A program made the position numbers and the translations under genes. Below are positions 43,795 through 51,542 of a stretch of DNA of 64,000 nucleotides, piece by piece. The notes beneath the pieces were generated by a model. The model searched no databases. It was not told the origin of the DNA and worked only from the letters and a program-made list of their open reading frames with translations. Source of the DNA: Clostridiales bacterium COT073_COT-073 (lineage in GTDB: Bacteria; Bacillota; Clostridia; Lachnospirales; Vallitaleaceae); contig RQYD01000015.1 in assembly GCA_003858485.1 (NCBI GenBank), positions 1 to 64,000 of the forward strand, in the 5' to 3' direction. Position 1 is the first letter of the stretch, and each line of letters opens with the position of its first letter.

Positions 43795-44889
43795 TTGAAA
43801 ACAGAAATTGTAGATAAAAGCAAACAGCGACTGGCAGAGCTGGATACTTGCCGGGCACTGGCAGCATTGTCTGTTTTAGCCATTCATGTGACTTCGATTC
43901 CGCTGGGTATTATTGACAAAAACAGTCTTTTATTTCAACTGTTATTTATCATAAATCGGTTTTTACAGTATGCTGTGCCTTTGTTTTTAATGATGAGTGC
44001 TATTTTGGAGGGCTATCATTTTAAAAAAGTGGAGGGTTTTTATTTAAAAAAAGCCAGACGGGTGCTGCTGCCGTATTTGGTATGGTCTTTGCTTTACATG
44101 GGATTTAATCAATTTTTAAACCGGGGTTATTTAACGGAAATCAGCAATTGGAAAAGCATGACCAATATTATCTTATTTGGTGATGCCCATTATCACTTAT
44201 ATTTTATGTCAATTTTACTCCAATTCCTGTTTTTGTTTCCCTGGTTATGGAAATTGCAGAAAAGATTTGGTACACATTTGCTCTTTGGCTTGTTAGGTAG
44301 CTTTGCTCTGCAAATGCTTCTTTGTTATTTGGTGACGGAACCTTTTTATCCTGTTTTTCCGAATATTGTTAAAACTTTTCCACGTTATTTTTTTATATTA
44401 AATGGCGGCTTACTGATTGGACTGGCCTATGCTAAGAAAAAAGAATTATGGCATAAATATAAGTATGGTATTATAGCAATTGCATTGCTGGCTATGGGAT
44501 ATTATATTTGGCTGGAATATCAGCTGCAATATCATGCCGGAGTGGATGTGCGCTTTTATTTACCGGTTTGGTATTTATATAGCTTTTTTATTTCTTTGTG
44601 CTTTTTGGCTTTTTCGGCTTTTTTAAGCCAAATGAAAGGGCCTTTTAAGAAAGGTTTGGATGTAGTTAGTAAAAATTCGTATGGTATTTATTTGCTTCAT
44701 CCGATGATTTTAGAGATCCACCGTAAAATATGGGTGAAATTACCGGTTCCTTCCAGTATTCTGTACTTACTGATAATGCTGATAGTAGGGGTGTCAGTGC
44801 TGGTGATTTCCATTTTGACCGCAGCCTGGATTTCTAAAAATAAGTATACTGCCTGGATGCTGGGAGAAATGCCAAGAGCAAAAAATTAG
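43795..44889 (+). CDS. Acyltransferase-3-family membrane protein (OafA/WecH-like)
   Basis: A 364-residue protein with about ten membrane segments and the family N-terminus RLAELDTCRALAALSVLAIHVT, with the conserved catalytic His in IHVT, followed by QYAVPLFLMMSAI and KKARRVLLPYLVWSLLY. Near the C-terminus is SKNSYGIYLLHPMIL. These proteins O-acetylate or acylate cell-surface polysaccharides or wall polymers. The start is TTG 43795, preceded by AAAAGGAG 6 nt upstream. No glycosyltransferase genes are nearby. Confidence 0.88.
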   Translation: MKTEIVDKSKQRLAELDTCRALAALSVLAIHVTSIPLGIIDKNSLLFQLLFIINRFLQYAVPLFLMMSAILEGYHFKKVEGFYLKKARRVLLPYLVWSLLYMGFNQFLNRGYLTEISNWKSMTNIILFGDAHYHLYFMSILLQFLFLFPWLWKLQKRFGTHLLFGLLGSFALQMLLCYLVTEPFYPVFPNIVKTFPRYFFILNGGLLIGLAYAKKKELWHKYKYGIIAIALLAMGYYIWLEYQLQYHAGVDVRFYLPVWYLYSFFISLCFLAFSAFLSQMKGPFKKGLDVVSKNSYGIYLLHPMILEIHRKIWVKLPVPSSILYLLIMLIVGVSVLVISILTAAWISKNKYTAWMLGEMPRAKN

Positions 44890-45008
44890 AAAGTATGTGT
44901 TAATCTTATAGGGAAATAATATCAGAAGCAAGATAAATTAGATAGCGAAGGCTAGGGTACCTGTTTTATAATGCATTGGTGCCTTGCGCAGAAAGACGGG
45001 AAACAATT

Positions 45009-45614
45009 ATGAAATTATTTTTAGCCAGTGCATCCCCAAGGCGTTCGGAAATTATGGGGATGATGCCATTTGTGTTTGAGGTTTATGTGCCGGAATTTGA
45101 TGAACGGGCATATGAGGCCGAGGTTGTTGCCAGCGGAGTTTGTGGAGTCAGAGAAATCACCCTGGCAGTTGCCAAGGGCAAAGCTCTTAGTGCCTATCAT
45201 CAGTTAAAAGCCAAATATCCGGAGGAAGAAATAGTCGTTCTTTCGGCTGATACGATTGTGGTGCTGGACGATCAAATCTTTGGCAAAGGAGAAAACCGCC
45301 AAAAGTCAGTAGCCATGCTCAGCCAATTAAATGGAAAAATGCATGAAGTGATCAGCGCGGTTTGGGTGCTGGGCGATGTGCAGGAAACCTCACTTTTAAA
45401 TATCAGCAAGGTTTATTTTGCCGAGTCCGAGCAGGCATTGATTGAACGATATGTCGATCAGTATCAGCCATTTGATAAGGCCGGCGCTTATGGCATTCAG
45501 GATGGTGGAGCTTTGCTGGTCGATAAAATTGAGGGGAGTTATCATAATATTATGGGGCTGCCACTGCGACCGGTGTATGATGTTTTAAATCGTATTTTAA
45601 AACAGGAATTTTGA
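45009..45614 (+). CDS. maf: Maf-family nucleotide pyrophosphatase
   Basis: A 201-residue Maf protein: N-terminal LFLASASPRRSEIMGMM, VVLSADTIVVLDDQIFGKG, a MLSQLNGKMHEVISAV region and AGAYGIQDGGALLVDKIEGSYHNIMGLPL. Maf proteins hydrolyse dTTP/UTP or modified nucleotides to monophosphates. ATG 45009 gives the canonical N-terminus; the ribosome site is weak (GACGGGAAAC). SxxR and the QDGGAL block are intact. Confidence 0.93.
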   Translation: MKLFLASASPRRSEIMGMMPFVFEVYVPEFDERAYEAEVVASGVCGVREITLAVAKGKALSAYHQLKAKYPEEEIVVLSADTIVVLDDQIFGKGENRQKSVAMLSQLNGKMHEVISAVWVLGDVQETSLLNISKVYFAESEQALIERYVDQYQPFDKAGAYGIQDGGALLVDKIEGSYHNIMGLPLRPVYDVLNRILKQEF

Positions 45615-45712
45615 TAAAATGCTTTTCATCAGAAAATATAGCACTTGGGAAGTTTTTTAGTAAAGGAGATTTAAAATTTATCTGCCACTAAAAGGAAAGT
45701 CAGGAATCAGAG

Positions 45713-46132
45713 ATGAATTGGCAAATCGAAGAAAATAATCTTGATTATAAAACTTACTTTGCCCTAAGGGAATCGGTTGGTTGGTCTAACTTTAGCCCTA
45801 AGCAAGCAGAAATAGCAATAGCAAATTCTTATTATTCAATTGTGGTAAAAGATTTGGAAAATGAAATTGCCATGGGTAGAGTTGCTGGCGACGGCATGTA
45901 TTTTACCATAGTCGATATTGTTGTAAAACCGGAGTTTCAGGGCAGAGGAATTGGAACTATGATTTTACAGGCAATTTTAAAGCATATTGAAAGAAACTTA
46001 CCGGAGGGAAGCAGAGCCAGTATTGGACTAATTTCCGAAATAGGAAAGGAAAGTTTTTATATCAAACAGGGTTTTAAATTGATCCCACATCAATTTTGCG
46101 GCTGTGCACTAAGAAAGATAATTTTAAAATAA
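45713..46132 (+). CDS. GNAT-family N-acetyltransferase
   Basis: A 139-residue acetyltransferase: GRVAGDGMYFTIVDIVVKPEFQGRGIGTMILQAIL contains the acetyl-CoA loop (Q-x-x-G-x-G), and SFYIKQGFKLIP is the usual C-terminal strand. The substrate is unknown. It ends before a bidirectional terminator. Confidence 0.85.
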   Translation: MNWQIEENNLDYKTYFALRESVGWSNFSPKQAEIAIANSYYSIVVKDLENEIAMGRVAGDGMYFTIVDIVVKPEFQGRGIGTMILQAILKHIERNLPEGSRASIGLISEIGKESFYIKQGFKLIPHQFCGCALRKIILK

Positions 46133-46177
46133 GAAATTTTGAGCAAATAGATAAAATTGAAAACGAAAATCAAAAGG

Positions 46178-46255
46178 ATAGTGACAGTATCGCCTTCCAA
46201 TAACCAGATTTGATATCTGGCTTTTGGAAAGCGATGGCAGCCGCTATCTTTTTTC
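46178..46255. terminator. Bidirectional terminator between convergent genes
   Basis: A long imperfect hairpin: GATAG-outer arms with CTATC, TCGC-TTCCAA with TTGGAA-GCGA, and CCAGAT with ATCTGG at the tip. TTTTTT follows on the plus side and AAAAGG lies before it, serving the GNAT gene and the minus-strand GntR gene. Confidence 0.65.
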
Positions 46256-46957
46256 ATAGGTTAATTGATATTTGGGTGAATTTAAGGTGACCTCAGTGTA
46301 GTCCATAATTTGACCATTGTCCAGATAAGTGGTGCTGGCCAGTCTGAGAATTGGGGTATCCAGAGAAATTCCAAATAAATCAGCAATTTTTTTTGAGGGA
46401 TGAAGTGGGGTGACAGCATGAGTGCTGCGAATGACTTTCAGCCCTTTTATGGTTTCAAAATAACGGTATTTGGAGGCCTGTAATATTTGAATGGAAATAT
46501 CCGGATACAGCCGGCTTGACATATAGGTAGTTTCAAACTGAAAAATATCTTCGCCGGCATAGCGGATTCTTTCAATAAAATAAATCGGTTCACCGGTTTC
46601 AATTTTTAAAATGGATGCAATATTAGCCGGTGCTTTTTGCAGAGTAAAGGTTGGGACCTCAGTGCGAACAGCAATTCCCAATTTTTCCATAGCGGCGGAA
46701 AAGCCTTGAATCGTACTGGGAATTAAAGTGACCGAAGGGTGACAAACAAAAGTTCCGACTCCGGCTACTCGCCTTAATAAACCCTGAGCCACTAAATTAT
46801 CAGTCGCTTTCCGAACGGTTACCCGTGACACCTTATAAGTAGAGGAAAGTTCTAACTCAGTTGGGATTAAATCGTCTTTTTTATAATATCCTAAGTTGAT
46901 CTTTTGCAGCAAATCATTTTCAATTAATTTATATTGGGCAATTCGTTTTTCAGACAT
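46244..46957 (-). CDS. GntR-family regulator with UTRA domain (HutC type)
   Basis: A 237-residue repressor-type protein. The N-terminal winged HTH includes LIPTELELSSTYKVSRVTVRKATDNLVAQGLLRRVAGVGTFV; a UTRA effector domain follows (GEPIYFIERIRYAGEDIFQFETTYMS, THAVTPLHPSKKIADLFGI, ILRLASTTYLDNGQIMDYTEVTL). UTRA domains bind small sugar phosphates or amines; several such proteins control (amino)sugar PTS operons. It is divergent from the sulfatase/PTS genes and most likely controls them. Confidence 0.9.
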   Translation of the reverse strand: MSEKRIAQYKLIENDLLQKINLGYYKKDDLIPTELELSSTYKVSRVTVRKATDNLVAQGLLRRVAGVGTFVCHPSVTLIPSTIQGFSAAMEKLGIAVRTEVPTFTLQKAPANIASILKIETGEPIYFIERIRYAGEDIFQFETTYMSSRLYPDISIQILQASKYRYFETIKGLKVIRSTHAVTPLHPSKKIADLFGISLDTPILRLASTTYLDNGQIMDYTEVTLNSPKYQLTYEKR

Positions 46958-46995
46958 AATTTTCTCCGATGTTTTTCTGATGTCGGTAGTTTATT

Positions 46996-47021
46996 AACTC
47001 AATTTTCTTACAGCCTTTTAT
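46996..47021. repeat. Partial left end of the dispersed repeat family
   Basis: ACTCAATTTTCTTACAGCCTTTTATA resembles the left arm of copy B (ACTCAACTTTCCCAC ... AGTCTTTTTTA). No matching right end was found in the gap. Confidence 0.3.
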
Positions 47022-47321
47022 ATCCGTTTCCCTTTTGGCAGAGAGAATATGAGCAACTTGAGATTTCCCTTTTGCGCTTTTGGTGTCCACCTCATACATT
47101 TGGTGAAATGCTTCGGACTTCTGCGGACATGCCGCCTGGCTGGCGGTTATATACAGCTTTCATCACTTGCCGCACAGGACGACTTTCTACATGTTCATAA
47201 AATGTTTTATGGAATATAGAAAATGGAGATCAGTTAATAGTATTATTTTAAATTATTTTAAAGGAAATGGCAATACATTTAAAAGAAATAATTTTTATAT
47301 TACTGTTGTCAGGTTCAAATA

Positions 47322-47356
47322 ATGTCAATACCATTTTTGGATAAATGTATTGACAT
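47322..47356. promoter_or_regulatory. Operator candidate overlapping the sulfatase promoter
   Basis: ATGTCAATAC (47322-47331) is exactly inverted as GTATTGACAT (47347-47356), and the right half contains the -35 box. A dimeric repressor here would block transcription; the divergent GntR regulator is the obvious candidate. Confidence 0.6.
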
Positions 47357-47378
47357 ATTTAGGAATAAGGTATATATT
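47350..47378 (+). promoter_or_regulatory. Strong sigma-A promoter of the sulfatase/PTS locus
   Basis: TTGACA (47350-47355), 17-bp spacer, TATATT (47373-47378). It overlaps the palindrome at 47322-47356. Confidence 0.75.
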
Positions 47379-47511
47379 AAAATAAAATAAAAAAAAATAA
47401 TCATTAAAATAAAAATAGAAAAAATGTGAAAGAAAAAGCCGGTTAAATAAAGCTGTCCGGATTAATTTAAAATTTGGCCGATTGAGCATCAGGCAAAAAA
47501 GGAGATCACCA

Positions 47512-48876
47512 GTGAAAAATATTTTATATATTCATACCCATGATTCCGGTCGCATCATCAGCCCCTATGGCTATCAAGTTTCTACTCCTAATTTGCAAAA
47601 ATTTGCACAGACAGCCACCGTCTTTCGCAATGCATATTGTGTTGGCCCGACATGTTCTCCAAGCCGGGCCGGACTTTTGACTGGAACTTATCCCCATCAA
47701 AATGGGATGCTGGGATTAGCACAAAGAGGTTTTGAGCTGGATTATCAAAAACATTTGGTAAGGTATTTAAACAAACATGGTTATATGACTGTTTTATGTG
47801 GCATTCAGCATGAATCCGGCTGGTATTTGGACAGAGGAGAAGCGGCTGAAAAAATTGGCTACCAACAGGAGTTAACAACTGACAGCCGGGGAATTGCCGA
47901 AGAAGAATTAATTCATTGGGATAAGGCCAATGCCGATGAAGTTAGCCATTGGCTGAAATCAGATCAAAGCGGACAGCCATTTTTTCTTTCTTACGGTATG
48001 TTTGCGACTCATCGGAATTTTCCGGTGCCGGAGGAAGGCTCTGTTTTAGCAGATTATACCCGGGTCCCTTACCCGGTTCCGGATACTGAAGAAACCAGAA
48101 AGGATTTTGCCGGTTATTTATTAAGCATTCAAAGTGCAGATGATTGCTTTGGACAAGTAATAGAAGCGTTAAAGGAAAGCGGCCACTGGGAAGATACGAT
48201 CATTATTTTCACCACAGATCATGGACTGGCCAATCCATTTGCCAAATGCACTTTGTTTGATAGTGGGATCGGTGTGGCATTGATGATGCGGGTACCGCAG
48301 ATCAAGGGAAGGGTATTAGACAGTTTGGTTTCGCAAATTGATATTTTCCCAACCATTTGTGATCTGCTGGAGTTGCCGAAACCGGAATATCTGGAAGGAG
48401 TATCTTTGCTGCCACTGCTGATAAAGGAACAAAAAGAAGTCAGACAGGAGATCATGGCTGAGATTAATTTTCATACTTCTTATGAACCGGCCCGCTGTAT
48501 CAGGAATCAAAGATATAAATATATTCGTTATTTTGATCCCGAATATTTGCGGATCAATCAGTCCAATATTGATGAATCGCTGACCAAAGATTTTTTTAAT
48601 GAACAGGGATTGCAGCAATATATAAAAGCAGAAGAAGCGTTATACGATCTGACATTTGATCCCAGTGAACGAAATAATCTGGCGGTTAATGCCGAGTACC
48701 GGGAAATAAAAGAAGAATTAAAACAAAAATTATTGGATTGGCAAATAAAGACACAGGATCCGATTTTAAATGGTGAAATTAAAATAAGACCGGAGTGGAA
48801 AGTGAATACTAAACAATGTCAAAAAGCAAAGTCTGGCCGACCGGAGGATTATGTTCAGGTCAGCCAAAGTCAATAA
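47512..48876 (+). CDS. Cytoplasmic sulfatase (N-sulfoglucosamine-sulfohydrolase-like)
   Basis: A 454-residue type I sulfatase. The start is GTG 47512, 8 nt after AAAAAGGAG; no signal peptide is present, so it acts in the cytoplasm. The formylglycine motif C-S-P-S-R is at Cys48-Arg52 (PTCSPSRAGLLTGTYPHQNGM), requiring an anSME-type radical SAM maturase, not seen in this window. Other blocks are FTTDHGLANPFAKCTLFD (metal site), VSQIDIFPTICDLLELP and QRYKYIRYFDPE. It is closest in style to heparan N-sulfatases. Next to a PTS it should remove sulfate from an imported sulfated (amino) sugar phosphate. A longer TTG start (47482) lacks a site. Confidence 0.87.
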   Translation: MKNILYIHTHDSGRIISPYGYQVSTPNLQKFAQTATVFRNAYCVGPTCSPSRAGLLTGTYPHQNGMLGLAQRGFELDYQKHLVRYLNKHGYMTVLCGIQHESGWYLDRGEAAEKIGYQQELTTDSRGIAEEELIHWDKANADEVSHWLKSDQSGQPFFLSYGMFATHRNFPVPEEGSVLADYTRVPYPVPDTEETRKDFAGYLLSIQSADDCFGQVIEALKESGHWEDTIIIFTTDHGLANPFAKCTLFDSGIGVALMMRVPQIKGRVLDSLVSQIDIFPTICDLLELPKPEYLEGVSLLPLLIKEQKEVRQEIMAEINFHTSYEPARCIRNQRYKYIRYFDPEYLRINQSNIDESLTKDFFNEQGLQQYIKAEEALYDLTFDPSERNNLAVNAEYREIKEELKQKLLDWQIKTQDPILNGEIKIRPEWKVNTKQCQKAKSGRPEDYVQVSQSQ

Positions 48877-49152
48877 ATTTTCTGTAAGCAAAGAGATGAC
48901 ATGAAAAAGGAGGACTTTGAGTAACACCTGAAGATGATTCTTATTATGCAGTGATTCCGGTGAATTTAAAGCTGGTTGGCATCTGATTTTCAGAGAATTG
49001 GCAATCGCTCAGTGTACAGTCATGATGTTGGGTTTGTTATTTGCAGCACAGGGTTGCTTACTTTGTGCTTTTCTGAAGATCAAATGTGATCCAGTCCTGT
49101 AATTACTGCGGTCTATATAAATACATTATGACAGGAGTAAGGAGGCAAAGGT

Positions 49153-49956
49153 ATGAGTTTTTTGCAAGCATTATTAATTGGCTTATTTGCTTATTTGGGA
49201 AGTAAGCGTACCCCGTGGGTATTTGGGGTCACCGGTGGGTGGAATATGATTGGTCGCCCTTTAGTTGCCGGACTGATTATCGGCGTTATTTTGGGTGATG
49301 TCAGAAGTGGAGTAATTGCCGGTGCCATGGTCCAGGCTTTGTTTATTGGACAGATTACGCCGGGCGGAGCAATGCCGGCTGATGTTAACTGGGCTTCATA
49401 TATTGGCATTCCACTGGCCTTGGCTGCCGGAGGAACCGGTGAGCAGGCAGTGGCATTGGCAGTTCCATTGAGTATGCTGGGTTTGGGCTTGTTTAACTTT
49501 ATCATGACCATTAATGCTTATTTTCCGCATATGGGTGACAGAGCTGCTGAAAAAGGAGATGGTGCCGGTATTCGCCGGGCTACTTATTTAACAGTGATTC
49601 CCAGCTTTATTTTAAGAGCCGGTTCAGCCATGCTGATTTGCTATTTAGGAGCGCCGTTGGCCGAATCATTAATTAATAATATGCCGACTCAAGTTTTGCA
49701 TTTCTTTGCTGTGGCTGGCCGGATGCTGCCGGCAGTTGGTTTTGCCATGTTGATCAAACAATCATTATCACAAAAATGGATGATTATTTTGTTCCTGATG
49801 GGCTGGATAATCATTGGAGCAACCAATATGACAGTAACAGCCTTGGCCATTCTGGCAGCCGGTATTGCTGCATTATTTGTAATGGCTAAGGGAGAAACCA
49901 AAGTGGTAACCGCAGGCACCCAGACCGATGAGGAGGATGATTGCTATGAAGAATAA
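49153..49956 (+). CDS. PTS mannose-family EIIC subunit
   Basis: A 267-residue membrane subunit: GRPLVAGLIIGVILGDVRSGVIAGAMVQALFIGQITPGGAMPADVNWASY, VALAVPLSMLGLGLF, VAGRMLPAVGFAMLIKQSL. The ITPGGAMPAD variant resembles N-acetylgalactosamine/hexosamine-type EIICs (AgaW/AgaC) more than mannose ones, which is a weak hint to an amino-sugar substrate. AAGGAGGCAAAG precedes the ATG. The 276-bp gap before it holds no clear gene or terminator. Confidence 0.9.
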   Translation: MSFLQALLIGLFAYLGSKRTPWVFGVTGGWNMIGRPLVAGLIIGVILGDVRSGVIAGAMVQALFIGQITPGGAMPADVNWASYIGIPLALAAGGTGEQAVALAVPLSMLGLGLFNFIMTINAYFPHMGDRAAEKGDGAGIRRATYLTVIPSFILRAGSAMLICYLGAPLAESLINNMPTQVLHFFAVAGRMLPAVGFAMLIKQSLSQKWMIILFLMGWIIIGATNMTVTALAILAAGIAALFVMAKGETKVVTAGTQTDEEDDCYEE

Positions 49957-50776
49957 AAATGCAATATTAAGCCGTAAGGATATAAATAAAGCTGCCTGGT
50001 CATATATCTTTTTTTCACAGGCAACCCAGAATTTTGAACGGATGATGGGATTGGCATTTTGCTATGTAATGGAACCGATTTTAAAGAAATTATATGCTGA
50101 TAAACCGGAAGAATATAAAAAGGCATTGCAGCGGCATATGCAGTTTTTTAATACAGAGCCGCAGCTGGGGGCTTTAATCCCGGGTATTACCATTGCTATG
50201 GAGGAAGCCAGAGCACAGGGAGAAGATGTTAGTGAAGAATTAATTGTTAATACCAAGAATGCTTTAATGGGACCTTTTGCCGGAATTGGTGATTCGATGA
50301 TCATTGGAACTTATAGCCCGATTTTACTTAGTATTGCCATGAGTATGTGTCTGGAAGACGGCAATCCGATTGGGCCATTGTTTTTCTGCGTGGTCTGGCT
50401 GACCACAATAGTGGGAATGCAGTGGTACTTGTTCCATAAAGGATATAGCATGGGAATTGGGGCAGCTAATACCTTTTTTACCAATAAAGAGTTGGCCGAT
50501 AAAATTACTACCGGCTTAACCATGCTGGGATTGATCGTGATTGGCGGAGTAGCTTCAACTACTGTTCGGGCCGGAGTTATCTATAAATTTGTCAGTGGTG
50601 AAATGTCAATTTCTATTCAGGAACGAATCTTTGATAAAATCATGCCCGGAATTTTACCCTTGTTGCTTACCATTGGAGCCTGGTATTTAATGGATAAGAA
50701 AAAATGGAAAACCACCCAAATCATTTTGGGAATTACAGTATTAGCAGCCATTATGGTATTTTTAGGAATTATGTAA
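49946..50776 (+). CDS. PTS mannose-family EIID subunit
   Basis: A 276-residue subunit with FSQATQNFERMMGLAFCYVMEP, ALQRHMQFFNTEPQLGALIPGITIAMEEARAQG, LMGPFAGIGDSMIIGTYSPILLSIAMS and a hydrophobic end. ATG 49946 follows GAGGAGGA by about 8 nt and overlaps EIIC by 11 bp; an in-frame ATG at 49928 is part of the ribosome-site region. It forms the channel with the preceding EIIC. Confidence 0.92.
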   Translation: MKNKNAILSRKDINKAAWSYIFFSQATQNFERMMGLAFCYVMEPILKKLYADKPEEYKKALQRHMQFFNTEPQLGALIPGITIAMEEARAQGEDVSEELIVNTKNALMGPFAGIGDSMIIGTYSPILLSIAMSMCLEDGNPIGPLFFCVVWLTTIVGMQWYLFHKGYSMGIGAANTFFTNKELADKITTGLTMLGLIVIGGVASTTVRAGVIYKFVSGEMSISIQERIFDKIMPGILPLLLTIGAWYLMDKKKWKTTQIILGITVLAAIMVFLGIM

Positions 50777-50781
50777 TTGAG

Positions 50782-50850
50782 ATATTTGGATATGCAAAAT
50801 CGAGAGATACATCCTGTGATCACAGGAAAAATTCTTTCGATTTTGCAGTA
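50782..50850 (+). promoter_or_regulatory. Intercistronic stem-loop between EIID and EIIB
   Basis: CAAAATCGA pairs with TCGATTTTG, and inside TCCTGTGATCACAGGA is a perfect palindrome. No T-run follows, so it is probably an mRNA-stabilising or processing hairpin, or an operator, rather than a terminator. Confidence 0.5.
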
Positions 50851-50864
50851 AAAAGGAGCTAAAT

Positions 50865-51341
50865 ATGGAGATAGTAAATGTTAGAATTGACGACAGGTTA
50901 ATTCACGGTCAGGTAGCGACCATTTGGAGTTTAACTACCAAGGCCACCCGAATCATGGTGATTGATGATCAGGTGGTGAAAGATGTGATCAATAAAGAAG
51001 CATTAAAAATGGCCTGCCCCAAACAATGCAAATTGTCAATTTTAAATGTGGAAAGAGCAGCTGAAAATTTAAAAGCCGGAAAATATGAAGGGGAACGTGT
51101 TTTTATAGTGGCAAAAAGCCCCAAAACATATAAGGACTTATATGATGCCGGTTTCCATATGGAAAACATTAATGTTGGCAATATGGCTGGTGGCTCTAAT
51201 ACCAAAATGCTGAAAAAGGCAGTTAGTGTTACCCAGGACAATATTGAGGATTTTTTATATTTAATTGAAAAGGGGGTTAAGATTACAGCTCAAATGGTAC
51301 CAACCGATGAGGCTATGGATTTTGCTAAGTTATTAAGCTAG
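50865..51341 (+). CDS. PTS mannose-family EIIB subunit
   Basis: A 158-residue phosphocarrier beginning MEIVNVRIDDRLIHGQVATIW; His14 in DDRLIHGQ is the phosphorylated residue. VFIVAKSPKTYKDLYDAGF and INVGNMAGGSNTKMLKKAVSV are family blocks. AAAAGGAG precedes the ATG. The order EIIC-EIID-EIIB is less common than EIIB-EIIC-EIID. No EIIA is present in the locus. Confidence 0.93.
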   Translation: MEIVNVRIDDRLIHGQVATIWSLTTKATRIMVIDDQVVKDVINKEALKMACPKQCKLSILNVERAAENLKAGKYEGERVFIVAKSPKTYKDLYDAGFHMENINVGNMAGGSNTKMLKKAVSVTQDNIEDFLYLIEKGVKITAQMVPTDEAMDFAKLLS

Positions 51342-51348
51342 CTTTTTT

Positions 51349-51472
51349 GAGTTCCTTAGAACAATCTTTTTAGGCAAATGTCGCAAACATTTTTTTCGCA
51401 GAAAAGAATGAAAGCTGTGTAATGGTTTTGCGGAGCGGGATAGAGCCGAAAAAGACTGGGAAAAAGTGAATT
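51349..51472. repeat. Dispersed inverted-repeat element, copy D
   Basis: The right half GAGCGGGATAGAGCCGAAAAAGACTGGG (core at 51433-51460) is nearly identical to copy B; the left half AGTTCCTTAGAACAATCTTTTTAGGC is its imperfect inverse. It follows EIIB directly and precedes the DUF3604 gene. Confidence 0.6.
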
Positions 51473-51542
51473 CGCTAACAAGATAAAACAGTCAAATACA
51501 GAATCAATGAGATGGGAAAAATGACTTTAGAGAAGGAAAATT

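Noticed and set aside
46934-47200. 88-codon open frame in the GntR-sulfatase gap
   Set aside because: It overlaps the GntR start on the other strand, has no ribosome site and its left part is repeat-like DNA.
47482-47511. Upstream TTG start for the sulfatase
   Set aside because: GTG 47512 has AAAAAGGAG 8 nt upstream and gives a family-like N-terminus; the TTG has no site.
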